Position numbers and translations under genes: made by a program. Shown here one piece after another: positions 1 through 9,184 of a DNA stretch of 9,326 bases. Location: NCBI GenBank assembly GCA_964555735.1, contig CAZKTS010000229.1:1-9326 (forward strand), given 5' to 3'. The notes under the pieces are model-generated. The model did not search any database. It had not been told where the DNA came from and saw only the letters and a list, made by a program, of their open reading frames with translations. Source of the DNA: CAZKTS01 sp964555735 (GTDB lineage Bacteria; Actinomycetota; Acidimicrobiia; IMCC26256; PALSA-555). Each line of letters begins with the position of its first letter. The stretch's first letter is position 1.

Positions 1-300
1 TGCACGGTGCAGCCCGAGCCGAACGTGGCGGTGGGTGCTCGTGAGGAGTCCGAGCCGCTCGACCTCGCCGACGCCGCGTCGCAGATCTCCGACGGCGGCT
101 ACGACGTGCGACCGCTGAAGGGGAAGGCCTACGGCAAGAAGGGCGCGTTCCTGGCGTCCGTGAACGGGTGGACGTTCTTCGGGGCCAAGGGGCCCTACGC
201 CGTCCAGGTCCAGGTCTTCGAGCCGTGCGGAACCGTGTCCGAAGAGAAGGTCATCGCCGCGGCGCAGGCCCTCGCGAAGCGCACGGTCAAGCAGCTCTGA
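1..300 (+). CDS. C-terminal part of an unrecognised protein (5' truncated by window edge)
   Basis: This reading frame is open from the first base and ends at TGA 298-300, giving 99 residues. A GTG at 7 could be read as a start, but no ribosome binding site can be seen and the frame continues off the window, so I treat it as the tail of a longer protein. The visible part begins with a polar, acidic stretch (AREESEPLDLADAAS). A compact segment follows with alternating hydrophobic and aromatic residues (FLASVNGWTFFGAKGPYAVQ), then an amphipathic C-terminal helix (EEKVIAAAQALAKRTVKQL). Two cysteines, at residues 1 and about 80 of the visible part, could form a disulphide if the protein is exported, but the N-terminus that would show a signal peptide is missing. 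I do not recognise the family. It lies 42 bases before uvrB, which seems to have its own promoter, so a functional link to repair is not implied. Confidence 0.6.
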   Translation, partial: CTVQPEPNVAVGAREESEPLDLADAASQISDGGYDVRPLKGKAYGKKGAFLASVNGWTFFGAKGPYAVQVQVFEPCGTVSEEKVIAAAQALAKRTVKQL

Positions 301-301
301 C

Positions 302-325
302 CCCGGACCGGGTTGTCACACCCGG
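302..325. repeat. CCCGG/CCGGG/CCCGG inverted repeats before uvrB
   Basis: Directly after the stop codon of the upstream gene, CCCGG (302-306) and CCGGG (308-312) form an 11-base palindrome centred on A307. The arm CCGGGT (308-313) can also pair with ACCCGG (320-325) around a 6-base loop, so the middle arm has two possible partners. No T-run follows. The palindrome sits where the -35 region of the uvrB promoter would be, so it may be an operator, a weak terminator of the upstream gene, or a by-product of high GC content. I cannot decide between these. Confidence 0.35.
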
Positions 326-329
326 CCCG

Positions 330-342
330 TACACTCCGAGCC
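330..342 (+). promoter_or_regulatory. Probable -10 element of a leaderless uvrB promoter
   Basis: TACACT at 330-335 fits the TAnnnT pattern of housekeeping-sigma -10 elements and ends 7 bases before the ATG at 343. Transcription would then start at or next to the start codon. No Shine-Dalgarno sequence precedes the ATG, as expected for a leaderless mRNA. No good -35 hexamer lies at 16-18 bases spacing; TTGTCA at 313-318 is only 11 bases upstream, too close to be the partner. Confidence 0.55.
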
Positions 343-2364
343 ATGGCCCGATTGGAGCTCGTCTCGGACTTCGCGCCCGCGGGCGACCAGCCCAAGGCGA
401 TCGACGCGCTGGCGGCCAGCGTCGAGGCGGGGGAGCGGTACCAGACGCTCCTCGGCATCACCGGCTCGGGGAAGTCGTTCACGATCGCGGGCCTGATCGA
501 GCGGGTGCAGAAGCCCACGATCGTGCTCGCCCCCAACAAGGCGCTCGCTGCGCAGCTCGCGAGCGAGTTCCGCGAGCTGTTCCCCAAGAACCGGGTCGAG
601 TACTTCGTCTCCTATTACGACTACTACCAGCCCGAGGCGTACCTTCCCTCCACCGACACCTACATCGAGAAGGACTCGTCGATCAACGACGAGATCGACC
701 GGCTGCGGCACTCGGCCACCAGCGCCATCATGAGCCGGCGCGACGTCATCGTCGTGGCCTCGGTGTCGGCGATCTACGGCCTGGGCGCGCCCGACGAGTA
801 CGAGCGCCAGTGCCTCATCGTCGACAAGGGCACCGAGCGCGAGCAGCGCTCGATCCTCGCCCGCCTGGTCGAGCTGCAGTACGAGCGCAACGACTTCGCG
901 TTCACGCGCAACAAGTTCCGGGTCCGCGGCGACACCATCGAGATCTACCCGTCCTACGAGGAGCAGGCGGTGCGCCTCTCGCTCTTCGGCGACGAGATCG
1001 AGCGCATCACGTCGGTCGATCCGCTCACCGGCGAGGTCATCGAAGAGCTCGACAAGCTCGTGCTCTTCCCGGCGTCGCACTACGTCACGTCCGAGTCGCG
1101 CATGCGGGTCGCGATCGAGGGCATCGAGCAGGAGCTCGCAGCCCGGCTGCAGGAGCTCGAGGGCGCCGGCAAGCTCCTCGAGGCGCAGCGGCTGCGCATG
1201 CGCACCATTTACGACCTGGAGATGCTGCGCGAGGTCGGCGTGTGCTCGGGCATCGAGAACTACTCGCGGCACCTCGACGGCCGGAAGCCGGGTGAGATGC
1301 CGTACACACTCCTCGACTACTTCGGCGACGACTACCTGATCGTGCTCGACGAGTCCCACGTCACCGTGCCGCAGCTCCACGGCCAGTACGAGGGCGACCG
1401 CTCGCGCAAGGAGACGCTCGTCGAGCACGGCTTCCGGCTGCCGTCGGCGATGGACAACCGCCCGCTGCGGTTCGAGGAGTTCAACGAGAAGATCAGCCAG
1501 CTCGTCTTCATGTCGGCGACGCCGGGCGCGTACGAGGTCGAGGTGTCGAGCCGCGTCGTCGAGCAGATCGTGCGGCCCACGGGCCTGGTCGACCCCGAGG
1601 TGATCGTGAAGCCCACCAAGGGCCAGATCGACGACCTCGTCGCCGAGATCCGCACGCGTGAAGAGCTCGACCAGCGCGTGCTCGTCACCACGCTCACCAA
1701 GAAGATGGCCGAGGACCTCACCGACTACCTGCTCGAGCTCGGGGTGCGCGTGCGCTACCTCCACAGCGAGGTCGACACGCTCGAGCGCGTCGAGATCCTG
1801 CGCGCGCTGCGCCTCGGAGAGTTCGACGTGCTCGTCGGCATCAACCTGCTGCGAGAGGGTCTCGACCTCCCCGAGGTGACGCTCGTCGCGATCCTCGACG
1901 CCGACAAGGAAGGTTTCCTCCGGTCGTCGACGTCGCTCATCCAGACGATCGGTCGCGCCGCCCGCAACGTCGAGGGGCAGGTGATCATGTATGCCGACCA
2001 GGTCACCGACTCGATGAAGTTCGCGATCTCGGAGACCAACCGCCGGCGCAAGCACCAGCTCGAGTACAACGCCGAGCACGGCATCGATCCGCAGACCGTC
2101 CGCAAGCAGGTGACCGACATCCTCGAGATGGTGCGCGGGCGGGGGACCGACGAGGTGCCGGCGGCACGCGGGCGAGGCCGCGGGCGCAAGGGCCAGTCGG
2201 CCGTGTTCGACCTCGCCGGCGTCGCGCCCGACGAGCTCGGGCGTCTCGTGCAGACGCTCCAGGAGGAGATGCACGAGGCCGCGAAGGAGCTCCGCTTCGA
2301 GGAGGCGGCCCGTCTGCGCGACGAGATCACCGAGCTCAAGCGCGAGCTCCGGGCTGCGGGCTGA
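343..2364 (+). CDS. uvrB: UvrB, excinuclease ABC subunit B (673 aa)
   Basis: UvrB is the DNA-damage verification subunit of nucleotide excision repair. UvrA loads it at lesions; it opens the helix with weak ATP-driven helicase activity, inserts a beta-hairpin between the strands, and recruits UvrC for dual incision in the cytoplasm. Walker A is GITGSGKS (residues 38-45). The aromatic damage-sensing hairpin is at about 91-112 (YYDYYQPEAYLP). Walker B is DESH (336-339), and helicase motif VI is QTIGRAARN (534-542). The UVR domain that contacts UvrC occupies about 630-673 and ends in a charged helical pair. An Arg/Gly-rich linker (about 597-616) joins helicase core and UVR domain. The length is normal for the family. 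ATG 343 is chosen because MARLELVSDF is the usual UvrB N-terminus and the -10 element lies just before it; an in-frame TTG at 313 would add ten unlikely residues. uvrA follows after 49 bases with its own promoter. Identity is essentially certain. Confidence 0.98.
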   Translation: MARLELVSDFAPAGDQPKAIDALAASVEAGERYQTLLGITGSGKSFTIAGLIERVQKPTIVLAPNKALAAQLASEFRELFPKNRVEYFVSYYDYYQPEAYLPSTDTYIEKDSSINDEIDRLRHSATSAIMSRRDVIVVASVSAIYGLGAPDEYERQCLIVDKGTEREQRSILARLVELQYERNDFAFTRNKFRVRGDTIEIYPSYEEQAVRLSLFGDEIERITSVDPLTGEVIEELDKLVLFPASHYVTSESRMRVAIEGIEQELAARLQELEGAGKLLEAQRLRMRTIYDLEMLREVGVCSGIENYSRHLDGRKPGEMPYTLLDYFGDDYLIVLDESHVTVPQLHGQYEGDRSRKETLVEHGFRLPSAMDNRPLRFEEFNEKISQLVFMSATPGAYEVEVSSRVVEQIVRPTGLVDPEVIVKPTKGQIDDLVAEIRTREELDQRVLVTTLTKKMAEDLTDYLLELGVRVRYLHSEVDTLERVEILRALRLGEFDVLVGINLLREGLDLPEVTLVAILDADKEGFLRSSTSLIQTIGRAARNVEGQVIMYADQVTDSMKFAISETNRRRKHQLEYNAEHGIDPQTVRKQVTDILEMVRGRGTDEVPAARGRGRGRKGQSAVFDLAGVAPDELGRLVQTLQEEMHEAAKELRFEEAARLRDEITELKRELRAAG

Positions 2365-2368
2365 GATG

Positions 2369-2384
2369 CCGAACATCCGTTCGA
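2369..2384. promoter_or_regulatory. LexA (SOS) box of uvrA
   Basis: CCGAACATCCGTTCGA matches the actinobacterial LexA operator TCGAAC-N4-GTTCGA at 11 of 12 defined positions; only the first base differs. It lies between uvrB and uvrA and overlaps the proposed -35 hexamer (TTCGAC, 2380-2385), so bound LexA would block RNA polymerase. This implies DNA-damage induction of uvrA. The consensus is established knowledge from mycobacteria and other actinobacteria; use of this site is inferred. Confidence 0.85.
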
Positions 2385-2413
2385 CCCCTGCCCGAGACCG
2401 GTAAACTGGCGGG
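2380..2413 (+). promoter_or_regulatory. uvrA promoter, leaderless
   Basis: The -35 TTCGAC (2380-2385) and the -10 TAAACT (2402-2407) are separated by 16 bases, a normal spacing for a housekeeping sigma factor. The GTG start codon at 2414 comes 6 bases after the -10, so the first transcribed base should be the G of GTG or a direct neighbour. There is no Shine-Dalgarno sequence, which agrees with a leaderless mRNA. Confidence 0.75.
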
Positions 2414-5263
<2,850 letters not shown>

Positions 5264-5285
5264 TCCCCCTCCCGCCGCGTCGCTT

Positions 5286-5330
5286 GGCGGAGAGCCTGGG
5301 GGGCACTGCGTACCCCCTACGGTCTCCGCC
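5286..5330 (+). terminator. Long GC-rich hairpin after uvrA, ending at the next start codon
   Basis: GGCGGAGA (5286-5293) and TCTCCGCC (5323-5330) are perfect 8-base inverted repeats. Inside them CC (5295-5296) can pair with GG (5321-5322), and GGGGG (5299-5303) with CCCCC (5313-5317), leaving a 9-base loop and small bulges. The structure begins 22 bases after the uvrA stop. No T-run follows, but such hairpins are common terminators in high-GC actinobacteria. If the next gene is leaderless the hairpin belongs only to the uvrA transcript; otherwise it would hide the next gene's start region. Confidence 0.6.
5318..5330 (+). promoter_or_regulatory. Possible -10 element of a leaderless methyltransferase promoter
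   Basis: TACGGT (5318-5323) fits TAnnnT and ends 7 bases before ATG 5331, the same spacing as before uvrB. The bases preceding the ATG are pyrimidine-rich and hold no Shine-Dalgarno sequence. No convincing -35 hexamer is present at the right distance. The element overlaps the 3' arm of the hairpin, so its function is less certain than for uvrA. Confidence 0.4.
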
Positions 5331-6059
5331 ATGGCAGGAGGAGGCGGCGGCTGGGAGACCCACGCAGGGTGGTGGCAGGAGCACTTCACCGACGGTGCGG
5401 ATCCCGAGTACGAGGAGCAGATCATCCCGCTCGCGGTCGAGCACCTCGCGGGCACGACGCGTGTCCTCGACGTCGGATGCGGTGAGGGTCAGCTCTCGCG
5501 GGCGGTCGCGGCGGCGCACGGCGTCTGGATCGTCGGTCTCGACGTCACCGAGGGCCAGATCGTCGAGGCCGCGGCGCGCGGCGGCGGCGTCACCTACGGG
5601 CGGAGCGCGGCCGAGCGGCTGCCCATCCGGGACGCCGCGTTCGACGCCGTCGTGATCTGCCTGACCCTGGAGCACATCGAGCCCTTCGAGCCCGCGATCC
5701 AGGAGATGGCCCGGGTGCTCGCGCCGGGCGGGCGGTTCCTCTGCTTCCTCAACCACCCGCTGCTCCAGGCCCCCAACAGCGGCTGGATCGATGACCACAT
5801 CCTCGACGAGCAGTACTGGCGGGTCGGGCCCTATCTGGCCGACGACGTCTCCATGGAGGAGGTGGCGCCCGGCGTGAGGTTGCCCTTCATGCACCGCCCG
5901 TTGAGCCGATACATCAACGAGATGTCGGCGAACGGGCTCCTGGTCGAGCACATGGACGAGCCGCCGCCTCCGCCCGGGTTCCTGGCGCAGGCCCCCGAGT
6001 ACGGAGAAGCGGCGAGCATCCCCCGTCTGCTCGTGCTGCGCGCCCGCAAGACCGAGTGA
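5331..6059 (+). CDS. Class I SAM-dependent methyltransferase (242 aa)
   Basis: This is a soluble Rossmann-fold methyltransferase of the Methyltransf_11/UbiE-like group, which transfers a methyl group from S-adenosylmethionine. Motif I, VLDVGCGEGQLS (45-56), binds the cofactor; D71 in VGLDVT ends strand beta-2 and should bind the ribose hydroxyls. A later motif, LTLEHIEPFEPAIQEMARVL (111-130), is followed by APGGRF, the usual post-motif loop. The C-terminal half (about 140-242) carries NHPLL, a tryptophan/tyrosine-rich stretch and a PPPPPG run, and probably forms the substrate lid. The N-terminus has a poly-Gly run and WW, like other members with an N-terminal cap. ATG 5331 is chosen because the -10-like TACGGT precedes it and earlier in-frame sequence overlaps the uvrA end and is low-complexity. 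The stop overlaps the GTG of the next gene by four bases, so the two are probably co-translated. The acceptor is unknown; a sugar or lipid of the adjacent glycan pathway is inferred from context only. Confidence 0.88.
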   Translation: MAGGGGGWETHAGWWQEHFTDGADPEYEEQIIPLAVEHLAGTTRVLDVGCGEGQLSRAVAAAHGVWIVGLDVTEGQIVEAAARGGGVTYGRSAAERLPIRDAAFDAVVICLTLEHIEPFEPAIQEMARVLAPGGRFLCFLNHPLLQAPNSGWIDDHILDEQYWRVGPYLADDVSMEEVAPGVRLPFMHRPLSRYINEMSANGLLVEHMDEPPPPPGFLAQAPEYGEAASIPRLLVLRARKTE

Positions 6060-7804
6060 CCGCGGGCATCGTCGACGCGCCTCGGCCCGTCGACGACGCC
6101 GACCTTCCCGAGCTGCGGACCGCGTTGCGCCGACCCGCGTGTGCGCGCACCGTGCTCGGCGCGGCACTCCTGCTGTTCGCCTGCTACGTGCTGCTCTCGG
6201 CGTTCACCGACGCGCGTGGCACGCTCGGCACCGACACCGGCGGGAAGCTGGCCTCACTCGAGGCGATGGAGCGGAACGGCGGGCTCGACCCCGACCTCGG
6301 CTACTGGGCCGCGGCGCTCGATCCCGACGGCGACCTCCACCCGCTCTACTACACGAGCCACGTCGGTGACCGGTGGGTCAACCTCACCACGCTGCCGATG
6401 CCGGTGCTCGCCTCACCGCTCTACGACCTGGGCGGGGAGCGCGCGGTGCTCGTGCTGCCGATGCTGGGCGCGGTGCTGGCCGCGCTCGCGGCGCGCGCGC
6501 TCGCGCGACGGCTCGCGTCGGCCGACCAGGATCCCGAGGCGGCGGGCTGGTGGGCGTTCTGGCTCGTCGGCCTCGCCTCGCCCCTCGCGCTGTACGCGCT
6601 CGACTTCTGGGAGCACTCGCTCGGTGTGGCCGCGCTGCTGTGGGCCGCGGTGCTCGCCCTCGACGTGGTCGAGCGGCGGGCGGGGTGGCGCGGCGCGCTG
6701 GCAGTGGGGCTGCTCGTCGGGGCCGCGGCGACGATGCGCACCGAGGCGCTGGTCTACGGGCTGGTCTTCGGCGCGGCTGCCGCGTGGGTCCTGGTCCGGC
6801 GGCGCACGAGCATCGCCGAGCTGGCCCGGCTCGCGGGCGCCGCGGTCGCGGGCATCGCCGTCGCGCTGCTCGCGAACCAGCTGCTCGAACGGCTCGTGCT
6901 CGGCGAGTCACTGCGCGCCGGGCGCGCCGCCGGCACCGCGGCCGCGGGCGGCAGCGGCGTGTCGCAGCGGCTCGACGAGGCGCTCACCACCTTCGTCGGC
7001 GTGAACCGGTTCGGCCACCCCCTCGACTGGGTCGTCGGCGCACTTGCCGGGTGCGCGGTGGCGTACGGCGCGTGGCGGATCGCGGCATCGCGCGACCGGG
7101 ACGGACGCGTGCTCGGCATCGCGGCGCTCGCACTCGCGGCAGTCCTCTACCTCCTGCGCTTCGCCGACGGCCTCGGCTTCGTGCCCGGGCTGCTCGTCGC
7201 GTCGCCGCTCGCGGCAGCCGGCGTCGGGCTCGGCCTCGGGCGGGGCGACCGGCGCCAGCGCGCCGTCGTGGGCGTCGCGGTCGCCGCGCTCCCGATCGTG
7301 TGGATCTTCCAGTACTCGGGCGGCGCGGCCCCGCAGTGGGGTGCACGGTACGCCCTGGTGTCCGGCGCACTCCTCGCCGTCGTGGCCGCCGTGCAGCTCG
7401 GCCGGGCGGGGATGCGGGCGGCCGCGCCCGTCGTGGTGCTGGCGCTGCTCGTGACCGCAAGCGGCGTGGCCTGGCTCGCCGAGCGGTCCCACGCGGTGGC
7501 CGACGGCATGGAGGCGATCGTCGCTCGGGGTGACGACGTGCTGATCTCCCGGGAAGCGCACCTGCTGCGCGAGGGCGGGGCCTTCGCCCGCCCCGACCAG
7601 CACTGGCTGACCGCCACCGATCCCGCCGAGCTGCGGCAGGCCGTCACGATCGCCGCGGCCTCCGGGGCCGATCGGGTGGGGCTCCTCACGGTGGAGGACG
7701 GCGGGGCGCCGGCCCGCCTGGGCCCGTACCGGCGGGGAGCCAGGGAGGAGATCGAGCTCCTGCCCGGCGTCCTGGTGACCGCCACCACCTACCGCCGGGG
7801 GTAG
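6056..7804 (+). CDS. Polytopic membrane protein, GT-C glycosyltransferase-like (582 aa)
   Basis: I see about 12-13 hydrophobic segments, among them 31-50, 128-150, 164-184, 188-207, 213-247 (probably two), 255-275, 325-340, 352-369, 375-394, 402-420, 433-450 and 456-475. After the first segment comes a long non-membrane loop (51-127) starting with GTDTGGKLASLEAM; an acidic residue in this first loop (D60 here) is where GT-C enzymes place their catalytic Asp. WEHS (185-188) and QWGARY (427-432) resemble short loop motifs seen in GT-C-like proteins. The last ~105 residues form a soluble tail containing DDVLISRE and the alpha/beta-looking ADRVGLLTVEDGG. GT-C enzymes use polyprenyl-phosphate sugars and act on the outer face of the membrane, so this one could add a sugar to an exported glycan or lipid. 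The GTG start shares bases with the methyltransferase TGA (GTGA), indicating translational coupling. The fold assignment rests on topology and weak motifs; a membrane protein of another function remains possible. Confidence 0.8.
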   Translation: MTAGIVDAPRPVDDADLPELRTALRRPACARTVLGAALLLFACYVLLSAFTDARGTLGTDTGGKLASLEAMERNGGLDPDLGYWAAALDPDGDLHPLYYTSHVGDRWVNLTTLPMPVLASPLYDLGGERAVLVLPMLGAVLAALAARALARRLASADQDPEAAGWWAFWLVGLASPLALYALDFWEHSLGVAALLWAAVLALDVVERRAGWRGALAVGLLVGAAATMRTEALVYGLVFGAAAAWVLVRRRTSIAELARLAGAAVAGIAVALLANQLLERLVLGESLRAGRAAGTAAAGGSGVSQRLDEALTTFVGVNRFGHPLDWVVGALAGCAVAYGAWRIAASRDRDGRVLGIAALALAAVLYLLRFADGLGFVPGLLVASPLAAAGVGLGLGRGDRRQRAVVGVAVAALPIVWIFQYSGGAAPQWGARYALVSGALLAVVAAVQLGRAGMRAAAPVVVLALLVTASGVAWLAERSHAVADGMEAIVARGDDVLISREAHLLREGGAFARPDQHWLTATDPAELRQAVTIAAASGADRVGLLTVEDGGAPARLGPYRRGAREEIELLPGVLVTATTYRRG

Positions 7805-7821
7805 CCCAGGATCCGCTCAGC

Positions 7822-7837
7822 CTCGGGCCGTTCCGAG
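7822..7837. repeat. Short hairpin in the 46-base gap before the sugar transferase
   Basis: CTCGG (7822-7826) and CCGAG (7833-7837) can pair around a 6-base loop in the gap between the membrane protein and the phosphotransferase (7805-7850). With five base pairs and no T-run it is a weak terminator candidate at best. The same gap has GATACGG (7840-7846) before the ATG, which is a poor match to a -10 element, and no good ribosome binding site. Confidence 0.25.
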
Positions 7838-7850
7838 CCGATACGGACGC

Positions 7851-9164
7851 ATGCGCCGTGTGGCCGGGGTGGCCCTCGTCGCCGGGACCGCGCTGTGCGT
7901 CCTCGGCCTGAGCAAGCTCCATGCCGTCGTGCACGGGTACGACTACACGTCGTCGGCCCGCTTCGGGTGGTCGCTCCTCTACGTCGCGACCCTGTGCCTC
8001 ACCGCGTACGGCTTCGGGCTCCCGGGCGCGGCCCGCCGCCGCCGCGACGCGTGCTGGCGGGCCGTCGGTGCGACGGCGAGCGCGCTGGCGATCGTCTCGG
8101 TCGCGGCACTGCTCGTGGGCGATGCGCTGCTCCCGCGCGCCGTGGTGCTCGGCACGGCGGTGGTGCTCGTGCCCTGGTACGTGTTCTGCGCGGCCCTTGC
8201 CGGCGATGCCCGCTCCCGTGCGGAGGATCGAGATCGCGTCGTGCTCGTCGGCGACGCCGACGAAGCGCGCGCCCTCGACGACGAGCTGCACCTCGTCCCC
8301 GAGCGACCCGCGCTCCTGGTCACGTCACTCACGGTCGCGGCGGCCATCGGTGACGACCCGCCGGTCCGCCCACTGGTCGACGCGGTCGTGGCCGCGAACG
8401 CCAATGTCCTCGTGCTGAACCGAGATGCGCAGGCCGCGGACGACGTCGTCGGCCAGGCGGCGATGCTGCACGAGCGCGGCGTGCGCGTCCGCACGCTGTC
8501 GCTCTTCTACGAGCAGTGGCTCGGCAAGCTCCCCGTGGTCGAGCTCGAACGGGTCTCACTGCTGTTCGACATCGGTGAGGTCCACGCGCCCGGGTACGCG
8601 CGCGTCAAGCGCATGGTCGACGTGGTGCTCGGCGCCGTCGGCCTGGTCGCGCTCGTGCTCCTGCTCCCGGTGGTGCTCCTCGGCAACCTGCTCGGCAACC
8701 CTGGGCCGCTGCTGTATCGCCAGCCGCGCGTCGGTCGGAACGGGCGTGAGTTCACGATGTTGAAGCTCCGCACCATGCGGGAGAGTCCGACCAGCGACCC
8801 GACGGTGGAGGGCGATCCCCGCGTGACGCCGTTCGGCGGGGTGCTGCGTCGCACGCACGTCGACGAGCTGCCCCAGGTGGTCAACATCCTGCGCGGGGAG
8901 CTGGCGATCGTCGGGCCGCGGCCGGAGCAGCCCCACCTCGTCGAGCAGCTCGGCGGCAAGATCCCGTTCTACGGCATCCGGCACCTCGTGCGTCCCGGCC
9001 TCACCGGCTGGGCACAGGTGAAGTACCACTACGGCGCCGACGACACGGACGCGCTCGAGAAGCTCCAGTACGAGGTCTTCTACCTGCGCCGCCAGAGCCT
9101 CGGTCTCGACCTGCGCATCGTCGCTCGCACCGTCCGGAGCGTGCTCGGGATGGAGGGGCGATGA
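7851..9164 (+). CDS. Polyprenyl glycosylphosphotransferase, bacterial sugar transferase family (437 aa)
   Basis: This membrane enzyme should transfer a sugar-1-phosphate from a nucleotide sugar to undecaprenyl (or related) phosphate, the first committed step of lipid-linked glycan synthesis on the cytoplasmic face. The N-terminal part has four likely membrane segments (about 5-22, 42-58, 74-93, 97-115). A soluble region (129-240) follows, starting with RVVLVGDADEARAL, which resembles the nucleotide-binding-like domain of large transferases of the WbaP/exopolysaccharide type. The catalytic domain (250-437) has a membrane or re-entrant helix (255-280, with P273), KLRTM (305-309), the catalytic Asp-Glu of DELPQ (338-342), GPRPE (355-359) and RPGLTGWAQV (381-390), all hallmarks of the family. 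Length is a little short of the usual 450-500 because the N-terminal region has little sequence between membrane segments. ATG 7851 gives a sensible membrane start. The stop overlaps ATG 9161 of a seven-codon frame, and a glycosyltransferase follows 16 bases on. The sugar used cannot be told. Confidence 0.95.
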   Translation: MRRVAGVALVAGTALCVLGLSKLHAVVHGYDYTSSARFGWSLLYVATLCLTAYGFGLPGAARRRRDACWRAVGATASALAIVSVAALLVGDALLPRAVVLGTAVVLVPWYVFCAALAGDARSRAEDRDRVVLVGDADEARALDDELHLVPERPALLVTSLTVAAAIGDDPPVRPLVDAVVAANANVLVLNRDAQAADDVVGQAAMLHERGVRVRTLSLFYEQWLGKLPVVELERVSLLFDIGEVHAPGYARVKRMVDVVLGAVGLVALVLLLPVVLLGNLLGNPGPLLYRQPRVGRNGREFTMLKLRTMRESPTSDPTVEGDPRVTPFGGVLRRTHVDELPQVVNILRGELAIVGPRPEQPHLVEQLGGKIPFYGIRHLVRPGLTGWAQVKYHYGADDTDALEKLQYEVFYLRRQSLGLDLRIVARTVRSVLGMEGR

Positions 9165-9184
9165 GCGGGAGCGAGGAGAGATGA
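9161..9184 (+). other. Seven-codon mini reading frame MSGSEER bridging two genes
   Basis: ATG 9161 overlaps the phosphotransferase stop (ATGA), runs seven codons, and stops at TGA 9182-9184, which in turn overlaps the ATG of the glycosyltransferase (ATGA again). A purine-rich GGAGGGG lies at 9152-9158, only 2 bases before the ATG. It could hand ribosomes from one gene to the next by re-initiation, or be coincidence. It is unlikely to make a functional peptide. Confidence 0.25.
9173..9178 (+). promoter_or_regulatory. Shine-Dalgarno sequence of the family 2 glycosyltransferase
   Basis: GAGGAG (9173-9178) is complementary to the 3' end of 16S rRNA and lies 2 bases before ATG 9181 (4-5 bases if the core is read as GAGG). 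The spacing is short, but this is the clearest ribosome binding site in the window, and it contrasts with the leaderless-type starts of uvrB and uvrA. It supports ATG 9181 as the start of an internal operon gene. Confidence 0.6.

Noticed and set aside
231..244. GGAACCGTGTCCGA as a second LexA box before uvrB
   Set aside because: The right half does not read GTTC at the required spacing, and the site lies inside the upstream coding sequence about 100 bases from the uvrB start.
313..335. TTGTCA (313-318) paired with TACACT (330-335) as a standard promoter
   Set aside because: The spacer is 11 bases, far from the 16-18 needed; only the -10 is kept in the annotation.
313..342. TTG at 313 as the uvrB start
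   Set aside because: It adds MSHPARTLRA, not typical of UvrB, has no ribosome binding site, and overlaps the likely -10 element.
6141..7004. Arg/Ser-rich open frames on both strands within the membrane protein gene
   Set aside because: They are frame-shifted shadows with Arg/Ser/Pro runs; the 6056-7804 frame alone gives coherent membrane segments and the overlap with the preceding gene.
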